Source of the DNA: Candidatus Brocadia sp.
Lineage (GTDB): Bacteria; Planctomycetota; Brocadiia; Brocadiales; Brocadiaceae
Direction: 5' to 3'
DNA: 64,000 bases
Assembly: GCA_021646415.1 (NCBI GenBank)
Contig: SOEU01000012.1
Location: 47,493-111,492 of the forward strand
Below are positions 40,258-47,937 of the stretch, one piece after another; positions within the stretch are counted from its first letter, which is position 1; the number at the start of each line of letters is the position of its first letter. Below the pieces are notes generated by a model, which searched no databases, was not told the DNA's origin, and saw only the letters and a program-made list of their open reading frames with translations. Position numbers and translations under genes: made by a program.

Positions 40258-41238
40258 TCACAAATTAACGCCAATACCACTTTCCACGTATTTGCCTATT
40301 TTCCTATACCTTTCATATCGATTTTCTATAAGTTTGGTAACCGGAATGTCTTTTGTTTCTTCTAAATACTTAATTAAGCGTACCTTAAGTACACTAGCCA
40401 TTGCTTTAGGATCCTTATGTGCCGCGCCCAGAGGTTCTGGAATAATTTCATCCACTATACCAAAATTTAACAAATCTTTTGAGGTTAATTGCAAAGACCT
40501 GGCCGACTCCGGTGCATTTTCGGCATTTTTCCATAATATTACAGCGCAACCTTCAGGGGAAATTACTGAGTAATACGCATATTCCAAAATTGCAAATTTA
40601 TCGCCAATACCTATACCCAATGCACCACCACTACCGCCTTCGCCTATGACAACGTTAATAATTGGTGTTTTCAATCGACACATCTCATATATATTCTCTG
40701 CAATTGCATGTGCCTGTCCCCTCTCTTCAGCTCCAATGTCTGGATTAGCACCAGGTGTATCTATCAACGTAACAATCGGCAAATGGAACTTTTCTGCAAG
40801 TTTCATTTTTTGCAGTGCCTTTCTATATCCTTCAGGATTTGGCATCCCAAAATTACATGCTATGCGCTCTTTTGTACTCTTTCCCTTCTGTTGGCCTACA
40901 AACAAGAGCTTTTCCTGTCCAATTCTTCCTAGTCCACAAATAATCGCTTTATCATCCCCAAAACGCTTGTCTCCGTGAAGTTCTACAAAATCATCCATTA
41001 TCATATTCACATAGTCTGCAGCGAGAGGGCGCAAGGGGTGTCGCGCTATTTTGACAATGTCATATGGAGTTAATTTAGAGCACAACCGCATTTGAAGCCT
41101 CTCCCGCTTTTCTCTCAGATATTTTATCTCCGCACTCCTGTCAATGTTATCCTTTAGGGAGGTATTTTCCAAATCTTCGATACGATGCTCAATCTCTAAT
41201 ATCAGATTTTCTAGCTCTGTAACAGTTTTTTCAGACAA
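40258..41238 (-). CDS. accA: Acetyl-CoA carboxylase carboxyltransferase subunit alpha
   Basis: A 326-residue AccA that works with AccD to carboxylate acetyl-CoA, the first committed step of fatty-acid synthesis. Visible are the N-terminal helical part (ELENLILEIEHRIEDLE), RHPLRPLAADYVNMIMDDFVELHGDKRFGDDKAI (in parts), IVTLIDTPGANPDIGAEERGQA and the oxyanion-hole region GEGGSGGALGIGIGD. The frame starts with TTG, preceded by AAGGGGG about ten bases upstream. Usual length; accD is not adjacent. It is upstream of the rRNA operon in the same direction. Confidence 0.96.
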   Translation of the reverse strand: MSEKTVTELENLILEIEHRIEDLENTSLKDNIDRSAEIKYLREKRERLQMRLCSKLTPYDIVKIARHPLRPLAADYVNMIMDDFVELHGDKRFGDDKAIICGLGRIGQEKLLFVGQQKGKSTKERIACNFGMPNPEGYRKALQKMKLAEKFHLPIVTLIDTPGANPDIGAEERGQAHAIAENIYEMCRLKTPIINVVIGEGGSGGALGIGIGDKFAILEYAYYSVISPEGCAVILWKNAENAPESARSLQLTSKDLLNFGIVDEIIPEPLGAAHKDPKAMASVLKVRLIKYLEETKDIPVTKLIENRYERYRKIGKYVESGIGVNL

Positions 41239-41442
41239 AAAACATCCCCCTTATAATTACTTATTCCAAAAATGTTTTCAGTGATCTTACTTTACAACAA
41301 AAATACCGTTTTTTTAAAGACAATGGCTTTTTGTTTAAATTTTATTAATTTTTCAACCTATTGCAAGTAAATTACTAAATTACAGAGAAGTTCAACAAAG
41401 TGTTTGTAAAAGACCGTTATTTTTGTTATTATTTTTATCTTT

Positions 41443-41928
41443 ATGAACCACAAAGGATTATCAAGTACAGGATATGGTATTATAACACTGCTATTATTGA
41501 TTTTTCTACTGACTGCCACCTTCACGGGATGTGCCACGAGAAGTTGGGGCTATAGGAATATGGCAGCTGTTTCCAGATATTTTGATAGAGATAAGAGTAC
41601 TGTATGGGATGCAGTACTCCTGTCGTCCGAAGGTATTCCCATTGAAATCAAAGATAAGGAAAATGGCTTTTTAAAAACCCAGTGGGTTAAGGGTTGGTCG
41701 ACAAAAAGGACGTCTGGGTTACTCCTGGAAGGGAGATGGCAAGAACGTTATCGTCTATTAGTTAAAGTAACCGAAGAACGGGACAAAACCTACGTTTCCA
41801 TAGACACCCAGATCGAGGAAAAGGCACCGGGTGGTAGTCAGGCATACCGATGGAAACGTATTGTATCGGATGGTACTATTGAGCAAGAATTTTTAAAAAA
41901 ACTGGAAAATATCCTTAATAATCAATGA
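41443..41928 (+). CDS. Outer-membrane lipoprotein, possibly BamC-like
   Basis: A 161-residue lipoprotein: hydrophobic segment ITLLLLIFLLTATFTG and lipobox cysteine C30 (FTGC). The mature part (about 130 residues) contains one alpha/beta unit with DRDKSTVWDAVLLSSEGIPIEIKDKENGFLKTQWV (in parts), ERYRLLVKVTEE and a C-terminal helix. The pattern resembles the helix-grip domain of BamC/NlpB and of DUF3576-type proteins. A role in outer-membrane assembly is inferred only. Confidence 0.65.
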   Translation: MNHKGLSSTGYGIITLLLLIFLLTATFTGCATRSWGYRNMAAVSRYFDRDKSTVWDAVLLSSEGIPIEIKDKENGFLKTQWVKGWSTKRTSGLLLEGRWQERYRLLVKVTEERDKTYVSIDTQIEEKAPGGSQAYRWKRIVSDGTIEQEFLKKLENILNNQ

Positions 41929-42064
41929 ATATTGCACAATAGCGCGGCAAACTACAATTGAATTACCTTCCGATTTCCCAAGAATTGACAAGTATGTATC
42001 ATAGGAACTTATTAAAATATTAAGGTTAGATTTATAAAAAAACGAACCCTTTCAATCAAATTTT

Positions 42065-43861
42065 ATGATGATAAAACGTATATTCTTCATACTCACAATA
42101 TTTTCTTCTTTACCATTTATCCTAGTACCATTCATTTCAAGAACAGCAAAGGCTCAGAGAGAAGTCGAGCCGTCTGAAAATTTCCAAATACAGACTTATC
42201 TCACAGAAGAACAAGCAATTGCCCTTGTCTTTCCTGAATGTGATGAAATTGTTACTGATGTATTTTTAATGACTTCGGAAGAAAAAGGTAACCTTGAAAA
42301 ACTTCTTGCCAGAAGACTTTACGAAGATGGATTTAAGGTTTATATTGGAAAAAAGGAAGGGGTTATTCAGGGATATGCAATTATTACTGAGGAGATTGGA
42401 AAGTTTCATCCATTTACCTTTATTGTCGGCGTAAACCCAAATGGGAAAATTAATAATATAGCCATCCTAGTTTATCGTGAAAGCCGCGGCGGGGAAATTG
42501 CAAAAAAACGTTTTCTCTATCAATTTATTGGCAAGTCTCTTAAAAATCCAATTAGAACAAATAAGGATATCATCAACATTACAGGGGCAACCATGTCCGT
42601 ACAGTATATGTGCGCTGGTGTGAGGAAGGTACTTGCTGTCATCAGCGAATATTACCTCACTGGCAAAAGAAGTGTCAATAATATTAAACTATCAGCCGGA
42701 AATACAGTGACACTTGAAAAAGAAAAATCCTTAGATACGAAAAGCGGATCTCAAAATACAAAGGGTAATGAGATCAATGTTCAAAAAACAACCAGAAACC
42801 TGGAGCAAAACAAAAAAAAGAACAGTAATCCCGAAGAGTTACCATCTGACATAAAACTCTTGAAACAAACTCGCATGATCATGGGCACCTTTGCTGAGGT
42901 GTCAGTATATTCAAGTGATGAAAAAACTGCTGGCAAGGCCATTGAAAAAGCGTTGGATGAAATGGAACGCATGGATCGCATTATGAGTAATTACAAAAAC
43001 AATACTGCACTTTCCCAATTAAACAGAAAGGCAGCAAAATCACCTTTTCCCTGCCAAAGAGAACTTCTCGACGTAATTGAACAATCGCAATATTACAGCG
43101 AATTAAGTAACGGTGCCTTTGATATTACTGTCTCACCAGTCGTCGCCTTATGGGGATTTTTTAACGAAAAAGGTCATGTCCCATCCGATAAAGAAATAGA
43201 AAGGCTTCTACCGGCAGTCTCTTACAGGAACATTGTAATAAGGAAGAATAACGACCCGAAAAAACCAGACACTGTATTCTTAAAAAATACAAAAACTCAA
43301 ATTGATTTGGGCGCAATAGGAAAAGGGTATGCCGTAGATAAGGCATTGGAAATCATAAAAAAATTTGGCATAAACAATGCCTGTATTAATCTTGGAGGTA
43401 ATATTTATGTACTTGGCACACCTGCGGGTAAAAATGAATGGAATATTGGCATACAACATCCGCGGGACAGAAATGAGATTCTAGGCTATCTGGGACTTAA
43501 AAATGAAGCCACAGCCACGTCAGGAGATTACGAACGTTTTTTTATAATCAATGGAAAACGGTACTCCCACATCATAGACCCCAGGACAGGAAGACCCGTA
43601 AATGGGACGATAGCAGTAACGATCGTCGCTCCCACCGGTACGGAGGTCGATGCGCTATCTACCAGTGTCTTTGTCTTAGGTCCAGAAAAAGGCATGAAGC
43701 TTATCCAGGATATTCCTGATACTCATGCCATGATTGCATATGAGGGAAAGGATGGAAAACTCATGATTGATATGACAAGGGGTTTTGCAGACAAATTCAA
43801 AAAAACCAGTGTTCAAGGAGAAGACAATGTCGGGTGGCATGTGGTCGCTTCCAATCAGTAA
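42065..43861 (+). CDS. apbE: Fusion of an FMN-binding domain and ApbE (FAD:protein FMN transferase)
   Basis: A 598-residue exported protein: signal peptide (about 1-30, ending ISRTAKA), an RnfG/NqrC-type FMN-binding domain (about 55-205) with the flavinylation motif IINITGATMSVQ (about 174-185), a charged linker (about 210-265), and a complete ApbE domain (about 270-590). The ApbE part has MGTFAEVSV, TQIDLGAIGKGYAVDKALE, CINLGGNIYVLG, HIIDPRTGRPVNG and EVDALSTSVFVLG. ApbE moves FMN from FAD to the Thr of such motifs, so this polypeptide may flavinylate itself. It probably feeds extracytoplasmic electron transfer. The last bases overlap the next gene. Confidence 0.9.
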   Translation: MMIKRIFFILTIFSSLPFILVPFISRTAKAQREVEPSENFQIQTYLTEEQAIALVFPECDEIVTDVFLMTSEEKGNLEKLLARRLYEDGFKVYIGKKEGVIQGYAIITEEIGKFHPFTFIVGVNPNGKINNIAILVYRESRGGEIAKKRFLYQFIGKSLKNPIRTNKDIINITGATMSVQYMCAGVRKVLAVISEYYLTGKRSVNNIKLSAGNTVTLEKEKSLDTKSGSQNTKGNEINVQKTTRNLEQNKKKNSNPEELPSDIKLLKQTRMIMGTFAEVSVYSSDEKTAGKAIEKALDEMERMDRIMSNYKNNTALSQLNRKAAKSPFPCQRELLDVIEQSQYYSELSNGAFDITVSPVVALWGFFNEKGHVPSDKEIERLLPAVSYRNIVIRKNNDPKKPDTVFLKNTKTQIDLGAIGKGYAVDKALEIIKKFGINNACINLGGNIYVLGTPAGKNEWNIGIQHPRDRNEILGYLGLKNEATATSGDYERFFIINGKRYSHIIDPRTGRPVNGTIAVTIVAPTGTEVDALSTSVFVLGPEKGMKLIQDIPDTHAMIAYEGKDGKLMIDMTRGFADKFKKTSVQGEDNVGWHVVASNQ

Positions 43862-44363
43862 CAAGATTTTTTTTACTTTTTTCCTATCTATCATGGCCAT
43901 TGCCATCGGCATTGGCTTCCTGAATTATTATGAGAGGACGGGCTTTTCCGCTCAAAAAACGATACGGTACTATTGTGGTGATAAAGAGGAAGAACTCGAT
44001 ACCCCACTATCGGCTGAAGAAAACAGATTAAAACTTGAGGAAGGGTTGTTTTTCCCAAAATCCTATCGGGAGCTACTAGAAGTTACCCACACGCATATTT
44101 TTTCAATCCCCATTGTCGTATTTATTCTCTCCCGTATTATGGCCATGACTCATACACGCGAAGGATTAAAGATTACGATATATGGAGTTTCATTTATGGG
44201 GATTCTATTGAATATTGCAGCCCCGTGGCTTATCAGATACGCATCCCCTTACCTTGTGATCACCTTTACCATCTCCAATATACTCCTCATTCTGAGTTTT
44301 GGGGCATACATCTTTATCCCCCTTTACGAAATGTGGTTTAGAATAGATCACAGTGCAACATAG
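43827..44363 (+). CDS. Polytopic membrane protein associated with the FMN-binding/ApbE fusion
   Basis: A 178-residue protein starting MSGGMWSLPISNK, with AAGGAG eight bases upstream. It overlaps the ApbE gene by 35 nt, so the two are translationally coupled. Four hydrophobic segments are seen (about 13-30, 92-110, 122-140, 148-168). The second carries THTHIFSIPIVVFILSRIM, with histidines that could face haem or a quinone. An extracytoplasmic loop of about 60 residues lies between the first two helices. Family not recognised. From context it may anchor or exchange electrons with the flavoprotein. Confidence 0.7.
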   Translation: MSGGMWSLPISNKIFFTFFLSIMAIAIGIGFLNYYERTGFSAQKTIRYYCGDKEEELDTPLSAEENRLKLEEGLFFPKSYRELLEVTHTHIFSIPIVVFILSRIMAMTHTREGLKITIYGVSFMGILLNIAAPWLIRYASPYLVITFTISNILLILSFGAYIFIPLYEMWFRIDHSAT

Positions 44364-44611
44364 CCTCAACCAAATTCACTTCCTCCACAATTTCATCAGT
44401 AAAAAAATTTAGCACTTTTAACTCAAGAACAGGCATTCCTGCTACTTCTTTAGTAGGTATTTCCCTCATAAGCATTTATGTATTTTTGTAATTACGTAAT
44501 TAGCGCAAAGGATCAAAAATGTTTTGTTTTTTCTTGACATAACACATTATATATGCTATAGTTGCGCACCTTTTTCGATTCAGCAATAACCTGCGAACCA
44601 ATAATAAAAAA

Positions 44612-44722
44612 TCCCGATAAAGGCAAACCCTGAGTGATTGGGGGGCGCAAAGGAAAGGGTCTTTTGTAGAGATGCATTGCAATGCATCTCTATTTTAATA
44701 AAAGACAGCCTTACTGCCGAAG
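44612..44722 (+). ncRNA. Cyclic-di-GMP-I (GEMM-I) riboswitch aptamer
   Basis: Core matches the GEMM-I consensus: AAAGGCAAACC, a six-pair stem closed by a GTGA (GNRA) tetraloop (CCCTGA-GTGA-TTGGGG), GGCGCAAAGGAAAGGGTC, a second arm with GTCTTTT/AAAAGAC pairing, and AGCCTTACTGCCGA. The second arm carries an extra perfect hairpin (AGAGATGCATTGCAATGCATCTCT region). The nucleotides deciding between c-di-GMP and the cGAMP variant cannot be settled by eye. Confidence 0.85.
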
Positions 44723-44760
44723 ATGTTCTCAATGATATCTTTGCAGTAAGGCTTTTTTAT
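44707..44760 (+). terminator. Riboswitch expression platform: intrinsic terminator
   Basis: AGCCTTACTGC (44707-44717), the 3' strand of the aptamer, is fully complementary to GCAGTAAGGCT (44743-44753), which is followed by TTTTTTATTTT. Aptamer folding and terminator formation exclude each other, so ligand binding should favour read-through (an ON switch). Confidence 0.85.
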
Positions 44761-44815
44761 TTTATAGGTAACCACAAACTATAGCCAATCTTTATAAAGA
44801 AAGGAGCGGATAATT

Positions 44816-45523
44816 ATGGAAGAGAAAGAAAAAAGAATCAGGGTCAAGATTCCCATGCCATCCATTGCGTTAAAGCGTTTTATAGAACGGACCATAAAAG
44901 ACGATGATTTCTTCCTTCTGGCCCTGGAGAACCCTATGGGGGCCATGAAGGAGTGTGGCGTCAAACTCGACACTTCGGCATTTATTCCTTCCGACTTTGC
45001 CACCTTATTTGGGGCATTATCAGGTCTCAGAGAAATGATAAAGAAGAATAATATCAAGGACTTAGGCTTTGAAAGGATATTTGGGTATGCAGCGGAAATT
45101 CATGGGGCATCCCTGAGGATGGAGATATCGCAGGGCTTTTTCAAAGAGTGGGATAACAGAGATGCCTTAGCGCAAAAAGGGAAATGTTTCTCGGCCCTCC
45201 AAAATTTTGAGGCCGACAGGGAACGCAGCGCCACCAGCGCAAAAGAACTCTGCCAGAGTCAGGAAGTAAGGATTGAAATGGAATTTGTGGGTGTGACCAG
45301 CTCATCATCTGAGACTTTTAGAAATCAAAATAGAGAATGGGATAATGCAGATGCAGTTCAAACACGAAGAAGCGAAACAGGCACTACCCAAGGCTTCCAA
45401 AAGGATGGGCAAAGATCCCTGGAAGATCTCCTCAGCGGCCCGCTTATTCACCCTCAGGACCTGGCGACCATCTCTGCCAGGATAGATGCTTTTGTAAAGA
45501 TTAAGGAGGAAACCGGCCTTTGA
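44816..45523 (+). CDS. Possible RiPP precursor with NHLP-like leader and EWDN motifs
   Basis: A 235-residue cytosolic protein with AAAGGAG nine bases before the ATG. Residues 18-80 (IERTIKDDDFFLLALENPMG, AMKECGVKLD, IPSDFATLFGALSGLREMI) resemble the leader of nitrile-hydratase-like/Nif11-type RiPP precursors, where a D..F..AL..NP..A....G pattern recurs. Two similar segments follow: FFKEWDNRDALAQKGKCF (108-125) and NREWDNADAVQTRRSETG (172-189), separated by Ser/Thr-rich sequence. It lies directly under a c-di-GMP riboswitch and 80 bp upstream of a radical SAM gene. The length is unusual for a RiPP precursor, so it could instead be a protein substrate or partner. Function is inferred. Confidence 0.55.
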   Translation: MEEKEKRIRVKIPMPSIALKRFIERTIKDDDFFLLALENPMGAMKECGVKLDTSAFIPSDFATLFGALSGLREMIKKNNIKDLGFERIFGYAAEIHGASLRMEISQGFFKEWDNRDALAQKGKCFSALQNFEADRERSATSAKELCQSQEVRIEMEFVGVTSSSSETFRNQNREWDNADAVQTRRSETGTTQGFQKDGQRSLEDLLSGPLIHPQDLATISARIDAFVKIKEETGL

Positions 45524-45603
45524 TAAACTTATTGAAAATATTTCTCGTTTCTGGAGTTGCTTCCGTGAAGTAGGGAAAACGTGAACGAAATAAGGAGTGT
45601 CGT

Positions 45604-46665
45604 ATGCTTTCGAATCTTGTTTTTTCAACTACCTACCAATGTCCCATAAGTTGCCGTTACTGTGGGGCTGAGTGCGGCCCCAGGGAAACAGCCCGCCTTT
45701 CCTTGCAGGACATGATTACGATCGTCGATCATGTCTTTTCTTACGGAAAACTAGAACTGGTTGTCTTTACCGGCGGAGAACCATTCCTTTTAGGAGAAGA
45801 CCTGAGAAGGTGTGTAGAGTATTGTGCGAAAAAGGAGCTTTTAACCAGAATTGTCACGAACGGGTTTTGGGCTAAAAATCCACAGACTGCAAGAGAAATT
45901 ATGAAGATTTATAAGGATGCCGGATTGACCGAAATAAATTTTAGCTGCGATGATTACCATCAGGAGTTTATACCCCTGGAACGGATAAAATACGCCAACG
46001 ATGCCTGCCTTGAGCTTGGATTCCCTGCCCTGATCGGGCACAAAACGATGAAAGGGTGCACGCTTTCGATAGATTATCTTGAGCAATTTCTGGAGGTTAA
46101 ACTCGCACGTTTTGACCCGCGGGAAAAGAATCCCGATAATAATGTTGTTTCTACAGGTTATACGGTGCCTGTTGCAAAAGACATGCACCTCATCCCCGAT
46201 GACGAGATCCTGTACCCGCCTTCTGATTACCACTGGAAGGCACCGTGTTCATCCATCCTTCAGCGGGTGATAATTACCCCCCGCAAAGAACTCTCCATCT
46301 GTTGCGGTATGATCCCAAGAGGCGTGAAAGAGATCGTATTCGGAACTCTTGACGACTATACACTTGAAGAACTCATAACCATGGCACACAATGATCTCAT
46401 CGTAAACTGGCTTGCACTGGAGGGTCCCTATGGGCTTATGAAGTTTATACTCCAGAAAGACCCAAACATACCCTTTCGCAAGCAGTATGTTAATATCTGC
46501 CACTTATGCAGCGAAATCTTTACCAGGAAAGATTGTAGAAAAATCCTTTCTAAATATGCTCATGAAAAAGCGCTAGAAATCTCTCTGGAAAGATGCCTTT
46601 ATGATTACATAAGAACCAAAGAATTTAAAGAAGGCACCGTTTTAACAGAGTCAACGCCTCTGTAA
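45604..46665 (+). CDS. Radical SAM enzyme with C-terminal auxiliary-cluster cysteines
   Basis: A 353-residue enzyme with a strong RBS (AAGGAG). The SAM-cleaving [4Fe-4S] motif is CPISCRYC (C13, C17, C20). VVFTGGEPFLLGEDL is the GGE motif, followed by LTRIVTNGFWAK. The C-terminal third contains APCSSI...LSICCGMIPRG and NICHLCSEIFTRKDCRK, clustered cysteines suggestive of one or two SPASM/twitch auxiliary clusters. This is the usual architecture of peptide- and protein-modifying maturases. The preceding gene encodes a leader-like protein with EWDN motifs, the probable substrate. Both genes should be under the c-di-GMP riboswitch. Confidence 0.85.
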   Translation: MLSNLVFSTTYQCPISCRYCGAECGPRETARLSLQDMITIVDHVFSYGKLELVVFTGGEPFLLGEDLRRCVEYCAKKELLTRIVTNGFWAKNPQTAREIMKIYKDAGLTEINFSCDDYHQEFIPLERIKYANDACLELGFPALIGHKTMKGCTLSIDYLEQFLEVKLARFDPREKNPDNNVVSTGYTVPVAKDMHLIPDDEILYPPSDYHWKAPCSSILQRVIITPRKELSICCGMIPRGVKEIVFGTLDDYTLEELITMAHNDLIVNWLALEGPYGLMKFILQKDPNIPFRKQYVNICHLCSEIFTRKDCRKILSKYAHEKALEISLERCLYDYIRTKEFKEGTVLTESTPL

Positions 46666-47062
46666 CCTGCCACGCTTAACCCTTGAGGGTTAGAGAGGCA
46701 CATCTTGATTTCTATTTGTTCTTGATTTTCTTACGACGTTTTTCAGTATTTTTACTCTATGGCAAGGCAATGGCGTATAGCAATTGAAAAGTCATAATTA
46801 AGTGTCACCACTTCACAGGCTGTTTTGAGAATCAACTTTTTGCTGAATTTTCATCACATAAGTCTTATAATTCAATACCTGAATTTTTGCAATCTTGTAT
46901 TCTCGGACAGCCTGTTCATCTCTAATTACAAGCCTGTCTATTTTATCACAGTTAAGAAAATTTATTTTCCAAACCACTTAAAAATATTGACAAAAACAAA
47001 TTTGACAGGTAACATTTTACGTTCTTTGTTTATTCACAAAATTTTATATCTATCATGATTCA
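46666..47062. other. Intergenic region with hairpin and a MITE-like repeat
   Basis: CTTAACCCTTGAGGGTTAGAG near 46675-46697 forms a hairpin after the radical SAM gene but lacks a T-run. The MITE-like copy 2 follows at 46815-46915. The rest is AT-rich, with no gene. Confidence 0.5.
46815..46915. mobile_element. 101-bp MITE-like repeat, copy 2
   Basis: It starts ACAGGCTGTTTTGAGAAT and ends ATTCTCGGACAGCCTGT. It has the same length and internal order as copy 1 at 25712-25812 (shared blocks CATAAGTC, TTGTATTCTCGGACA). The left end has diverged more than the right. Confidence 0.75.
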
Positions 47063-47932
47063 ATGCAATTCGGAACAATCTGTATCATTGGCCCGGGACT
47101 TATTGGTGGATCCATTGGTCTGGGACTAAAAAAAAGAAATTTGGCAAAGACCATTATCGGCGTGGGTCACAGGGCTTCATCTATCGAAAATGCCCTTAAA
47201 ATGGATGCCATTGATATCGGGATTTTAAATCCTGAGGAGGCTGTAAAAGATGCGGATATTGTAATACTAGCTACAGCCGTAGACAAAATTATTGATACGG
47301 CAAAAAGGGTTATCCCGTTCATGAAATGCAACGCCATCCTCACTGATGTGGGGAGCACAAAAAATCATATTGTTGAACACATAACAAATAATATGAGAGA
47401 AGACATCGCCTTTATCGGTGCTCATCCCATTGCAGGCTCAGAACAAAGAGGTGTTGATTTTGCCTCGCCAGACCTTTTTGTAGGCTGCAGCTGCATCATA
47501 ACGCCTCCAAACAAAAATTTAAAAGGGTTGGAAACAATTTCTTCTCTGTGGCAACTTTTGGGAGCTAAAATACTATATTTAACTGCAGAACAACATGATG
47601 AAATACTTGCGTACGTAAGTCACCTGCCCCACCTGATTGCCTCATGTCTGGTGAATTCCATCAAACAAGAACATCTCGTTTATGGCGCCAGTGGATTAAG
47701 GGATGCAACAAGGATCGCATCCGGTGACCCGGAGCTATGGATAAATATCTTTGATCAAAATCGCGAAAATGTTATAAAATCAATTGACCAATTTATAGCG
47801 GAACTTGCTGGATTTAAAAACGATCTCCTGAAGAAAAACAAGCCTATGGTACTCGACAGATTGCAAAAGGCAAAGTTGGCACGTGATAGTGTGTTTCACA
47901 ACAATTCAGAAAACCAAGGTACAAACAAATAA
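47063..47932 (+). CDS. tyrA: Prephenate dehydrogenase
   Basis: A 289-residue NAD(P)-dependent enzyme converting prephenate to hydroxyphenylpyruvate in tyrosine synthesis (or arogenate to tyrosine). The dinucleotide-binding start ICIIGPGLIGGSIGLGLKK, the DADIVILATAVD strand, ILTDVGSTKNHIVEH and the catalytic-site segment FIGAHPIAGSEQRGVDFA are all present, as is the helical C-terminal domain (HDEILAYVSHLPHLIASCLV). There is no ACT or chorismate mutase fusion. Five bases separate it from purL. Confidence 0.94.
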   Translation: MQFGTICIIGPGLIGGSIGLGLKKRNLAKTIIGVGHRASSIENALKMDAIDIGILNPEEAVKDADIVILATAVDKIIDTAKRVIPFMKCNAILTDVGSTKNHIVEHITNNMREDIAFIGAHPIAGSEQRGVDFASPDLFVGCSCIITPPNKNLKGLETISSLWQLLGAKILYLTAEQHDEILAYVSHLPHLIASCLVNSIKQEHLVYGASGLRDATRIASGDPELWINIFDQNRENVIKSIDQFIAELAGFKNDLLKKNKPMVLDRLQKAKLARDSVFHNNSENQGTNK

Positions 47933-47937
47933 ATCCT

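Noticed and set aside
44338..44469. Minus-strand 43-codon ORF starting MREIPTKEVAGMPVLELKV
   Set aside because: It is protein-like but overlaps the end of the membrane protein gene, has no family, and may be a leftover of a lost gene.
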